Shown piece by piece: positions 26,401-34,099 of a stretch of 64,000 nt of DNA. The stretch spans positions 418,446 through 482,445 of the forward strand of contig WGLQ01000007.1 in the NCBI GenBank assembly GCA_016125495.1, read 5' to 3'. Under the pieces are notes generated by a model. The model was not told where the DNA came from and did no database searches. It saw nothing but the letters and a program-made list of their open reading frames with translations. Numbering within the stretch: the first letter of the stretch is position 1; each line of letters opens with the position of its first letter. Both the position numbers and the translations under genes were made by a program. This stretch comes from Hyphomicrobiales bacterium (GTDB lineage Bacteria > Pseudomonadota > Alphaproteobacteria > Rhizobiales > RI-29).

Positions 26401-26958
26401 TCACGTACCCGAAATGCAAGTCCCCCCAGAGCGCCACCTACTGGCGATCGGATTTGCAGCAATGGCGGAGGCAATCCAGATGAACAAATCGTAAAACCGC
26501 GCCATGTGCTCAGGAAACAAATGCACTTCTGTCCGACTTCCGGTCCGTCCATCATCATGATGTAAAATATTGCGCAGCCTCCGATACTCCGTCAAACCGG
26601 GCAAGTGTGCATCGGGAATCTGGATGCCAGAATCAGACATCCACATTTCCAAGTTGTATTTTCTTGATAGCGGCACCTTGTGTTCTTTTATGAAGGCTTC
26701 TAGGCAGGCTTCATAACGGCAGTAAAACGCCCAGCCCAGCTCGATCGCAACTGATTTTACTTGGTCTTTGGTTCTGAATTCAATGCCATTTACCGTGACC
26801 GGTCCGTTTATTAATGTGGCAGGGTCTGGTAACGCACGCATGGAAAACAAATATGCCACCCGCGCATGCTCAAGTTCTTTCTCCAGGTCCCGCCGCATAG
26901 AAATATTCCTTATGCTCTCCTCTTGACCCATGCTATCGATGCGAATCGATTTGCCCAT
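26401..26958 (-). CDS. HEPN-like protein of unknown function
   Basis: 185 residues, helical, with RNILHHDDG near residue 130, matching the Rx4-6H catalytic motif of HEPN ribonucleases. An upstream helix (VKSVAIELGWAFYCRYEACL) fits the first HEPN helix. The gene is less GC-rich than its neighbours. HEPN proteins are frequent toxins and antiviral RNases. No nucleotidyltransferase partner is adjacent; the nearest are at 29.2-29.9 kb. Fold assignment is tentative. Confidence 0.6.
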   Translation of the reverse strand: MGKSIRIDSMGQEESIRNISMRRDLEKELEHARVAYLFSMRALPDPATLINGPVTVNGIEFRTKDQVKSVAIELGWAFYCRYEACLEAFIKEHKVPLSRKYNLEMWMSDSGIQIPDAHLPGLTEYRRLRNILHHDDGRTGSRTEVHLFPEHMARFYDLFIWIASAIAANPIASRWRSGGTCISGT

Positions 26959-27097
26959 GTCAATAGTTTCGAGGCATCACCCCAGCGAGTCAACCAATCA
27001 CTAGATGACGTGTCGGGTTGACCCACGATAGAGTGCTGGAACGATGTGCAAAGTCGTAAGGTGAGGATCCGACACAAGTGGTTTGACTTTATCCCCC

Positions 27098-27973
27098 TCA
27101 CCGCTCGGCGTCATCGCCCGGCTCGCGATCATCGATGGGTGTCGGGGTGCGGTAGGCGGCGCTGGCGCGGACCCGATCGCAGCAGGCGGCATGGGAGAGC
27201 GTTGCGAGATCGTCGAATGTGAAGCGTCGCTCCCCGAGGCGCACGTAGATGGCGGTAATGGCGCCGGCCTTGTGTTCGATGGATTTGAAGCTCTCGCCTT
27301 CCGCCGTGAGGCGCCAGTCCGCCGGCGGCAGAACTTCCAAGGCCTCGTGCCAGGCAGTTGCAGTGATCTCGACGGGCTCGGTGCGATTGGCTGCTTCATG
27401 GCGCTGGACGGCTTCGGCAAGGGGCAGCACGATCAGATCGGCGCCGTGGTCGGGTGCCAGGCGTGCGATTGCGGCGGCCGCATCCTCACCTGGCCGGCAG
27501 ACGTCGATGAGCCTCTCGGTGCGCGTGCAATAGACGGCGGCTGGGTCCGGGGTGCGCGATGGGCTCGGGATTTCCTCCCATCTCCAAATGACGGAGGTTG
27601 TATTGACCGGCACACCGCGCGCTTCGAGGATGCGGCAGCAGCGGGCAACCTCGGTCGCCTCGACGGCTGCTTCGGTGGACCGGGCCCAGCCGGGCTCGAA
27701 GTGTTCGACCTCCTCGCCCTTCCAATAGACATAGCCTTCGTGGTCGATGGTGAGATGGGTGATGCCGTGGAAGGCGGGCCGGGTATACCCGGTGCGCACG
27801 GCGGCAACGAGGGCCTGGAATGCCACCTCGGCCCGCTCGTCGACAGGCCCGTTCACGATGCGCTGGACGAGGGCAAGGTGTTCCGGGGCGAGGTCGTCGC
27901 CGTCGCGGGTTTCGCGCAGGACGAAGAGGGCCAACGCCTCGATGCCGTCTTCAGGGGTTTCGGACGCCGTCAT
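27098..27973 (-). CDS. Element-associated protein of unknown function (291 aa)
   Basis: It is not recognised. No signal peptide or membrane segment. It has an acidic N-terminal helical region, a central HLTIDHEGYVYWKGEEVEHF segment, and a conserved-looking C-terminal segment ERRFTFDDLATLSHAACCDR. Codon use matches the plasmid-like genes nearby. It lies 6 bases from the next gene, so the two share an operon, probably a plasmid accessory function. Confidence 0.65.
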   Translation of the reverse strand: MTASETPEDGIEALALFVLRETRDGDDLAPEHLALVQRIVNGPVDERAEVAFQALVAAVRTGYTRPAFHGITHLTIDHEGYVYWKGEEVEHFEPGWARSTEAAVEATEVARCCRILEARGVPVNTTSVIWRWEEIPSPSRTPDPAAVYCTRTERLIDVCRPGEDAAAAIARLAPDHGADLIVLPLAEAVQRHEAANRTEPVEITATAWHEALEVLPPADWRLTAEGESFKSIEHKAGAITAIYVRLGERRFTFDDLATLSHAACCDRVRASAAYRTPTPIDDREPGDDAER

Positions 27974-27979
27974 GGCCGC

Positions 27980-28426
27980 TCAGGCTTCCGGTTGGTCCTC
28001 GGCGGGTTCCGTCTTCAGGGCGTCGATGGTGGCCTGGTCCTGGACCTGGCCGGCGAGAAACACGCCGCCCTTGCCTGGCTTCTTCCAAACAGAGACATAA
28101 TGTCTCTCGCCATCGACCTCGAGCCGGCCCCGCAAATCGGGGCGTCCCTCGTTGCCATCCTTGTCGTTGTCGAAGAGGGCGATGCGTCCGAAGCTGCTGG
28201 TCTTGAGTGGGCTATAGACGTCATCGCCAGCGGTTTCAGGGACGACTGTACCGCCCAGATAGCGCTGACCGGTTTCGGCTGCGGTGCGAGACCAGAGGGC
28301 GAAATGGACGCTCGTGCCGGACATAAGGCGCGCCCGGCCGCGCCAGAGCGGTTGATTGTTTTCCCCGATTTCTATGGTTCTGAAGGCGAGAAATTGTCCT
28401 GGCTCGAGGTTCAGTTCGAATGTCAC
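27980..28426 (-). CDS. Small element-associated protein of unknown function (148 aa)
   Basis: Predicted beta-rich, with TFELNLEPGQFLAFRTIEIG at the start and SSFGRIALFDNDKDGNEGRP plus GERHYVSVWKKPGKGG. The last part recalls small DUF736-like proteins of alphaproteobacterial plasmids, but not closely. GTG at 28426 is preferred because GGGAG lies 9 bases before it; the frame runs further upstream through arginine-rich non-coding sequence. Confidence 0.6.
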   Translation of the reverse strand: MTFELNLEPGQFLAFRTIEIGENNQPLWRGRARLMSGTSVHFALWSRTAAETGQRYLGGTVVPETAGDDVYSPLKTSSFGRIALFDNDKDGNEGRPDLRGRLEVDGERHYVSVWKKPGKGGVFLAGQVQDQATIDALKTEPAEDQPEA

Positions 28427-28817
28427 GTTGGCGTTCTCCCATTGGTTGCATGGTGTTCGCCGGGCATCATGCATTATTTCTCCGCTTCGGACAACGGCTC
28501 TGCCCAAAAAGCGGGCAAAAATTGTTCTCCGCACGCGCCGGGGCGCGACATCGGCTCCCTGCCCTGGTTCTTCGGAGCCGGCCCGCTTACCCCGTCCCGG
28601 GGCGGGCCGGCGAGGAGGGGCCAGGGGTCCTGGTTCTTTGGTGAGCGCCTGCTTGCGGCAGCCGCGCCAGGGGGCGACGCCCGGAGGGCCGAGACCGCCA
28701 TGCGGGCTCGGTTCACCGAGCACCCGGTCCCGCGCAGCGGGAGGCGCCCGCCTCATCGATCGATTGGCACTCGGAGGCCGGAATGACGGAGCTGGACTTC
28801 TCGTGTCGAATGAGCAC
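28427..28817. other. Gene-free interval (391 bases) with a long GC hairpin
   Basis: The notable item is a perfect 10-bp inverted repeat, arms GCCGGCCCGC/GCGGGCCGGC at 28577-28611, with a 15-base loop that can itself pair in part. It lies between two leftward genes and may end transcription of hepT. No coding sequence is seen. Confidence 0.45.
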
Positions 28818-29189
28818 TCAGGTTCCGGGCGAGCGCGCGCGCCGGACTTGTTCGACCTCGGGGTTCATGCCTTCCATGGCCTGGAGCAGGCCGTCCAGCT
28901 TGTCGCTGTCGAAGATGTCCCGGATGATCTGGATATTCAGTCCCTCGTAGTTGTGGACGAGGACGTTACGGAATGCGGCGATGTCCCGCCAGGGGACATC
29001 CGGGAAGCGGTTCTTCTCCGACGCGGGGATCCGCGTCGTCGCCTCCCCGATGTTGATCAGCAGGCGTTCCAGAGCGAGCTGCTTGACGCGCCGCATCGCC
29101 TCGGGGAGCAATTCGGGCTGGCGGTCGATCTGGCGGGCATCCGCGACATATGTGCGAATCTGGATGATGAGTTCGGCGAGCTTGGCCAT
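28818..29189 (-). CDS. hepT: HepT-type HEPN toxin
   Basis: 123 residues, helical, with the motif RNVLVHNY, the RX4HXY signature of HepT ribonucleases, near residue 74. In HepT-MntA pairs the nucleotidyltransferase MntA silences HepT by adding AMP to the tyrosine of this motif. The start codon directly follows the stop of the mntA gene, so the pair is co-translated in antitoxin-first order. Confidence 0.87.
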   Translation of the reverse strand: MAKLAELIIQIRTYVADARQIDRQPELLPEAMRRVKQLALERLLINIGEATTRIPASEKNRFPDVPWRDIAAFRNVLVHNYEGLNIQIIRDIFDSDKLDGLLQAMEGMNPEVEQVRRARSPGT

Positions 29190-29489
29190 TCAGAACACCC
29201 GAACGGCATCTTGCTCGGCAGCGGCCCGGATGCGACCGAGATCGGCGCGGGGGATGATATCGACCGGCAGGCCCAATTCGTCTTCGAGCATGTGCTTGAC
29301 GGCGATGATCTCGAACAGGGAGAAGTGCCCCTTGATGGCCCGGTCGTAGTCGACCAGCACATCGACGTCGGACAGATCGTCCGCATCGCCTCGCGCCCGC
29401 GATCCGAAAAGGTAGAGCGCGGTGATGCCCTCGGCCTGGATTTCGGCCTGGTGGCGACGGATGGCGGTCATGATCTCCGAGCGGTTCAT
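29190..29489 (-). CDS. mntA: MntA-type nucleotidyltransferase antitoxin
   Basis: 99 residues with the minimal nucleotidyltransferase motif GSX10DXD (GSRARGDADDLSDVDV) and a later acidic site (VDIIPRADL). It is expected to AMPylate and neutralise HepT. The ATG at 29489 fits the family length. Confidence 0.87.
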   Translation of the reverse strand: MNRSEIMTAIRRHQAEIQAEGITALYLFGSRARGDADDLSDVDVLVDYDRAIKGHFSLFEIIAVKHMLEDELGLPVDIIPRADLGRIRAAAEQDAVRVF

Positions 29490-29569
29490 GCTGGCATCAT
29501 GCCACAGACGCCGCCGGGTCGGCAACGTCAGCCTCGCTCCTTGAGGTCCGTGAGGACTTCGTCGGCATG

Positions 29570-29863
29570 TCAGAAGATTTCGATAGCCTCGGCTTCGACC
29601 TTGTCACGGATGTCCGTCAACTTCTCACGAATGGTGACGTCCGCCGGCAGGCCTGTGGCATCGGTAATGAGCCGCTCCAGGCGGCAGAGTTCGATGGGCG
29701 AAACGGTCACACCGGGCGCCAGATCCACCGCAACATCGACGTCCGAAAGTTCGTCAGCGTCGCCGCGCGCCATGGAGCCGAACAGGTAAGCATGCATGAC
29801 CCCGGCGTCCTGCAGGGCGGACCGGGCGCTGCGAAGTCGCTCGATGAGATTGCTCTGATTCAT
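29570..29863 (-). CDS. Second minimal nucleotidyltransferase (MntA-like) without a HepT partner
   Basis: 97 residues with GSMARGDADELSDVDVAVDL, again GSX10DXD. It is clearly related to mntA but lacks an adjacent HEPN toxin. The upstream gene overlaps it by 4 bases and encodes a 69-residue protein of unknown kind. It could be a spare antitoxin, act on the HepT downstream, or work with the small protein. Confidence 0.8.
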   Translation of the reverse strand: MNQSNLIERLRSARSALQDAGVMHAYLFGSMARGDADELSDVDVAVDLAPGVTVSPIELCRLERLITDATGLPADVTIREKLTDIRDKVEAEAIEIF

Positions 29864-30069
29864 GGTGTCGCCCCGGCAAGATGATCCGCGATGAGATCGG
29901 GAGCGACAATGTCATCAAGGCTGCTGGCGACGGCCTCGCTCCGAGAACGGGCGTCGGCGGCAAGGCCCGGCCGGGTGATATCGGGCAGCCCGATCTCGAC
30001 CGAAACCAAGCCGACCGCAGCAAAGTGGGTGCGACCCGGTTGCTCATGGGTTTGGGACTGACGAGACAC
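29860..30069 (-). CDS. Small protein paired with the MntA-like gene (69 aa)
   Basis: The GTG at 30069 is chosen for a strong ribosome site (AAGGAGA, 5 bases before). The product contains SVEIGLPDITRPGLAADARS and SSLDDIVAPDLIADHLAGA, a pattern like short antitoxin or helical adaptor proteins. It overlaps the nucleotidyltransferase start by ATGA. Function unknown; together they look like a compact two-gene module. Confidence 0.6.
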   Translation of the reverse strand: MSRQSQTHEQPGRTHFAAVGLVSVEIGLPDITRPGLAADARSRSEAVASSLDDIVAPDLIADHLAGATP

Positions 30070-30236
30070 CGCAATCTCCTTTCGTTCTCTCCAACCGTGA
30101 CACACTCGGCAAACCAAGGCGAGATGTTCGAAGGGCGGCGTCGGAGCAAACGGAGTTGGTCCCTCCGAGGGCCCCGCTCCCCCTTGTGGATTTCTTTTCC
30201 TCGGCGGCACGTGCAGGGCGGGTTAGACTGCCGGCC

Positions 30237-31958
30237 ATGGGGGTGCTCTGGTCGACGACACGGTTCGTGACCCGTCAATGTGTGCGGGGCGCTCGCACGG
30301 GTCTGCGGGCCCTCTCGGGCCCCGCCACCAGCCACGGCTCGGCCCGCTGGGCGACCTCCGGAACGCTGCGCCGGGCCGGTCTCTTCGGCGAATTCGGCCT
30401 CATCGTCGGGAAAGCCCGTGGCCGGCTTCTGCGCTATCCGAGCAACGAGGGTCATGTCCTGGTCTTTGCGCCGACCGGGGCGGGCAAGGGTATCGGGATT
30501 GTCGTCCCGAACCTCCTCGATTATCGGGGTTCGGTCGTCTGCACCGACATCAAGGGCGAGAATTACGCCATCACCGCCCGCCGGCGCCGCGATTTCGGTC
30601 CGGTCTACCGCCTCGACGTCGGCGACCCCGAGACCTCGCACCATTTCAATCCCCTCGGCATCATCCGGCGCGACACCTGGCACGAGGCGGACGACGCGGA
30701 GGTGCTGGCCAACCTCATCATCGCCCAGGAGAGCGGCACCGACGATCACTGGCGCATCCGGGCGCGGGACTGGCTGACGGCTATCATCCTGCACGTGCTG
30801 GAGGTCAACGCCGACGAGCCGCTGTTGCAGACCCTGACGGAGGTGCATGCGCTCGCCTCGCGCGGGCCCGGCGTGCTCGCCGAGCGGTTCTGTGAAAGCC
30901 GTCATCCGCGCGTCCAGGAAGCGGGCTTCCAGCTGGCGACCGCCGAGGGCTCCGAGGAGTGCCAGAACGTCTTTTGCAACATCACCAAGAACACCGCCCC
31001 CTGGTCGGCCGCCCGGCCGCTGGCGCGCATTTGCCAGACGACCGACATCGCCATCGATCAGCTCTATGAGCGGCCGCAATCGCTCTACGTGATCGTCCCG
31101 GAGGAAAAACTCGGGATCTACGGGGGGTTCCTGCGGGTCGTGGTGGGATGTGCGATGTATGCCGTCTACCGGCCGGGGCGCGAGCGCCTGCCCGGGGCGG
31201 AAAAACCGCTCTTCGTCCTCGACGAGGCAGCCGCCCTCGGCAACCTGCCGCCCCTCGAAGAGGGCATCGGCTATTTACGCTCCTATGCGCGCACCATCCT
31301 GGTTTTCCAGGACCTCGGCCAGTTGACCAGCCTCTATCGCAAGGCGCGCTCGCTCGTTGCCAACACGAGCTGCCACGTCGCCTTCGCGGTCAACGACCTC
31401 GACACCGCCAAGAGCCTCAGCGAGCGGATCGGCATGCGCACCATCGAGAGCCGCTCGGTGGGCTTTTCGCAGGAGAGCCACGCGCTCTTTACGCACCGCG
31501 ACAACGACGGCCGGGCAGAGACGGGTCGCTGGCTGATCGACGCTTCCGAGGTGCTGCGTCTCGCGCCGCACGAGGCGCTGGTGACGATGAAGGGCCTCGT
31601 GCCCGAACCGATCCGGGCCGAGCGCCTCGACTACCGCAAGGAACCCCATTTCGCCGGACAATGGGACCGCTGGCGCGGGCTTCGGGGGGATATTCCGGTC
31701 ACGTCCCGGTGCGGGACCGCCGACGATGCGACACCTGCGCCCGCCGGCGTCGCACCGGCCGCAAGTACCGGGCTCGCAATTGGGCGATCCGCCGCTCCCG
31801 CAGAAGGGCCAATAGCTGGGCATCCGACAATAGCCAGGCAACGAAGACTTGGCTCCAGTCCTGCGCCTGGAGCTTTCGCAGCAGCCATTCGCGCGGTGGC
31901 CCCTCCCCCTCCTCTCGTGACGCGGCGGGCGTCGTTTCCGCCAACAGCCGCTCGATGA
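30237..31958 (+). CDS. virD4: VirD4/TraG-type coupling protein lacking its membrane anchor
   Basis: 573 residues. It has a Walker A motif FAPTGAGKGIGIVVPN (about 79-92), the family segment VCTDIKGENYAITARRRRDF, a Walker B motif LFVLDEAAALGNLPP (about 324), and the all-alpha insertion. Coupling proteins link the relaxosome to the secretion channel. The usual two N-terminal transmembrane helices are absent: the start is basic and polar. The 3' end overlaps the convergent relaxase gene by 260 bases. Mobilization through another element's channel is the likely use. Confidence 0.9.
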   Translation: MGVLWSTTRFVTRQCVRGARTGLRALSGPATSHGSARWATSGTLRRAGLFGEFGLIVGKARGRLLRYPSNEGHVLVFAPTGAGKGIGIVVPNLLDYRGSVVCTDIKGENYAITARRRRDFGPVYRLDVGDPETSHHFNPLGIIRRDTWHEADDAEVLANLIIAQESGTDDHWRIRARDWLTAIILHVLEVNADEPLLQTLTEVHALASRGPGVLAERFCESRHPRVQEAGFQLATAEGSEECQNVFCNITKNTAPWSAARPLARICQTTDIAIDQLYERPQSLYVIVPEEKLGIYGGFLRVVVGCAMYAVYRPGRERLPGAEKPLFVLDEAAALGNLPPLEEGIGYLRSYARTILVFQDLGQLTSLYRKARSLVANTSCHVAFAVNDLDTAKSLSERIGMRTIESRSVGFSQESHALFTHRDNDGRAETGRWLIDASEVLRLAPHEALVTMKGLVPEPIRAERLDYRKEPHFAGQWDRWRGLRGDIPVTSRCGTADDATPAPAGVAPAASTGLAIGRSAAPAEGPIAGHPTIARQRRLGSSPAPGAFAAAIRAVAPPPPLVTRRASFPPTAAR

Positions 31959-32871
31959 ACCGGGCCTTGCGCCCGCCGCCGCCCGTCCCGAGACCTGCAC
32001 GCTCGGCCGCCGCGAGCGCCCGCAATCCCGATGCCAGGTGCTCGGCCCGCCGGGCATTGTCCGCCAGCACGCCGAATTTGGCTGCAAGGCGCGGCTGACT
32101 GGACGCATCGATGGCCTCGGTTCGTGACATTTGGGGCGGGATCGAGACATCCCTCCGATCGCGCGTGCGCCGACCGATTTCCAAGGCCGCCCGGGGCACC
32201 CAGGGCTCGGGCGCGCGGGCAAGACGCACGAGGGCCGGCACATCGGCGCGGGCCATGGCCTCGGTGCGCTGCGCTTCGAGGCTGCGATCATCGACACGAG
32301 CCCGCACACCGCCGCGTTCGAGTGCCCGGTTGACGTGCACCGACCAGGCGGTACGCCAGGTCCGCAAGCTCTCGCGACTGTTCCAGAGACGGGTCTTGGT
32401 TGCCGAAAAACCCTCCGGCCCGCAACACCGCAGGGACGCGAGGAGATGGGCATGATGGTTGCGCGGATCGTCGCCGCGGCGCGGATCGGGTCGGTGCCAG
32501 GCGATATCGACCACCATGCCGGCGGCAACCAACTGCTCGCGGGCAAAACCCCGGACGAGTTCCAAGCGCCCGGCATCGTCGAACTCGTGCGGCAGGGAGA
32601 GGAGGAATTCCCGGGCAAGGCGGGCATCGCGCCGCCCCTCCATGGCCTCGAGGGTCGACCAGAGAAGAGCCCGCTCGCCGAGCCTTGCCGGCATGGTCTC
32701 GGGGCCGAGGATTTCGGTCGCAACGACGCGGTGCGCCAGCGGTCGGTAGTCGTGGACGCGCCCGGTTCGCGCATCGGCGAGGCGGCATCCGGCGCGGTAG
32801 GCGGCAGCAGCGAGCGCCCCCTGGCCCTTGCCCCGTTGGATGTGCTTCATCTCGAACCGGTAGAGTGCCAC
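31699..32871 (-). CDS. MobA/MobL-family relaxase
   Basis: 390 residues. The N-terminus (ALYRFEMKHIQRGKGQGALA, AAYRAG) is typical of MOBQ relaxases; metal-binding histidines are in DIAWHRPDPRRGDDPRNHHA. The C-terminal half is Arg-rich and helical, and the helicase domain of full TraA proteins is missing. It nicks oriT, probably just upstream at 32.93 kb. The stop lies inside the coupling-protein gene on the other strand. Confidence 0.85.
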   Translation of the reverse strand: MALYRFEMKHIQRGKGQGALAAAAYRAGCRLADARTGRVHDYRPLAHRVVATEILGPETMPARLGERALLWSTLEAMEGRRDARLAREFLLSLPHEFDDAGRLELVRGFAREQLVAAGMVVDIAWHRPDPRRGDDPRNHHAHLLASLRCCGPEGFSATKTRLWNSRESLRTWRTAWSVHVNRALERGGVRARVDDRSLEAQRTEAMARADVPALVRLARAPEPWVPRAALEIGRRTRDRRDVSIPPQMSRTEAIDASSQPRLAAKFGVLADNARRAEHLASGLRALAAAERAGLGTGGGGRKARFIERLLAETTPAASREEGEGPPREWLLRKLQAQDWSQVFVAWLLSDAQLLALLRERRIAQLRARYLRPVRRRRAQVSHRRRSRTGT

Positions 32872-32931
32872 GCGCGCTTGTTTTCGTTCCTTGTTTTCGG
32901 CCGGTGTCGCGCTCGCGGTGTGGCACCTATG

Positions 32932-32951
32932 TCGCAGGCGTCAGCCTGCGA
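32932..32951. other. Hairpin near the MobA/MobL gene, candidate oriT of element B
   Basis: Perfect arms TCGCAGGC/GCCTGCGA with loop GTCA lie 61 bases upstream of the relaxase start. Hairpins at this place are common in MOBQ oriT regions. No known nic core is evident, so support is positional. Confidence 0.35.
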
Positions 32952-33096
32952 TGTGTAACTGGACTGTTCCTTCGACGGCCATCCATCCCTTCGCTCTCGC
33001 GGAGCGTTATTGCCACAGTTGTCCGACGGAGGAAAGCCCTTCGAAGACATCGCCTCGACGGCGGACGGAGGGATCATTTGTATGCAATCGCGCGCG

Positions 33097-33182
33097 ACCC
33101 CGCTTCGCGGGGTGAAGGAATGGCCCTTCGGGCCATGGAATTTCTACCCAGCTCACGCTGGGCGCTCTCGGGGCGCTGCCCC
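33097..33182. repeat. Array of four evenly spaced GC hairpins
   Basis: Four short perfect hairpins lie in 86 bases: ACCCCGC/GCGGGGT (33097-33113), ATGGCCC/GGGCCAT (33120-33136), CCCAGC/GCTGGG (33147-33162), and GGGGC/GCCCC (33170-33182). Starts are 23, 27 and 23 bases apart and loops are 3-4 bases (TTC twice). The arms differ in sequence, so pairing rather than sequence is conserved. The position between relaxase and origin suggests a single-strand structure used in transfer or replication, or a structured RNA. Confidence 0.6.
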
Positions 33183-33244
33183 GGCGCGGGCCACCCCCGC
33201 GTGTGTTCCAGAAGCTCGGAAATCCGGCTTTGGGAGGGTTTTGC

Positions 33245-33343
33245 GTGCTGGACGAGAAGGAACGCCAGACGGATGACAAACGCGCCGAGAAGGTCGCCCG
33301 TTGCGTCTGGGGCCACCTTCACAACGGAACAAAAAGCGTGTGA
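33245..33343 (+). CDS. Possible small protein (32 aa)
   Basis: A GTG with GGGAGGG 7 bases upstream opens a 32-codon frame, LDEKERQTDDKRAEKVARCV then WGHLHNGTKSV, ending in TGA. The ribosome site and charged, structured-looking product make it more credible than chance. No family recognised. Confidence 0.4.
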   Translation: MLDEKERQTDDKRAEKVARCVWGHLHNGTKSV

Positions 33344-33733
33344 CAGGATCGACTGTTGCCGCTAGACTGATCGGGCCGGTGCGGGGTCGTGCCCAAATCC
33401 GGTGAAGCGACGAAATCGAGCGCCCCCGACCGGCAACGGTGGGGGCACTTGGAACGGCCGCCCTGGCAATCTATGAGGGCCACCACGTTCGAAACCAGCA
33501 CTTCCGCCTTATCATTTCGAACGTCCATAGACGTCGCAACGGCCTCCCCTGCCTGTCCTGGACCCGTCGAGCACGCAGGTCGTGACGATTGCGCTGACCT
33601 CGCGAGGAGCGCGAATGGTGCAATTCTTCAAAGCCAAGAGCCCCCTGAGCACCTCCGGCATGTCTATTGCCCTCGCTGCGAGGCGGCTGCCGCCTGACTT
33701 GGGTGTTTGAGAGCCGCCGGTTTTTGGTCGGGG

Positions 33734-33945
33734 TTATCCACAGGAGATCATGGGCGCTGCCCTGTTGTTCTTCATGTTCTTTTTCGTGTTCTTCGTGTTC
33801 AGGAGAAAAACGCCCCTGCCCGTACGGCATTCCGGCGATGATCATGACATCTGGGGCGGTCAAAATGACATTTGGGGCGGCCATCGTGACAAATGGGGCG
33901 GACAAAATGACATCCGGGGCGGCGCCTGGCGGCGACTTATCCACA
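33734..33945. promoter_or_regulatory. Two DnaA boxes of the plasmid-type origin
   Basis: Two perfect consensus boxes TTATCCACA stand at 33734-33742 and 33937-33945, on either side of the iteron array. Host DnaA would bind here to help open the origin. Confidence 0.8.
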
Positions 33946-34047
33946 GAGGTGCGCGCCGTTCTGCGGAGGCGTTCTGCGGGGTCTCCCGTCGGTGCCATCG
34001 TGACATTTGGGGCGGATGCGATTGTCGCATCGTGACAATTCGGGCGT
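33845..34047 (+). repeat. Iterons of a theta-type plasmid origin (oriV)
   Basis: Four direct repeats of form TGACAnnnGGGGCGG begin at 33845, 33866, 33887 and 33908, exactly 21 bases apart, two helical turns. A fifth perfect copy is at 34001-34015 and a degenerate sixth at 34033-34047 next to the rep promoter. Such spacing is the hallmark of binding sites for Rep_3 initiators; the last two copies probably mediate repression of rep. Confidence 0.92.
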
Positions 34048-34099
34048 TGGCAAGTGGCTCGGAACGTGATATTTTCTCCCTACAGCAGAAAGGACATGT

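Noticed and set aside
33389..33697. 102-codon rightward frame before the origin
   Set aside because: Ser/Pro/Ala-rich product with no ribosome site; overlaps other weak frames.
33845..33922. CRISPR array
   Set aside because: Repeats are 15 bases with 6-base gaps, next to a Rep_3 gene and DnaA boxes; they are iterons.
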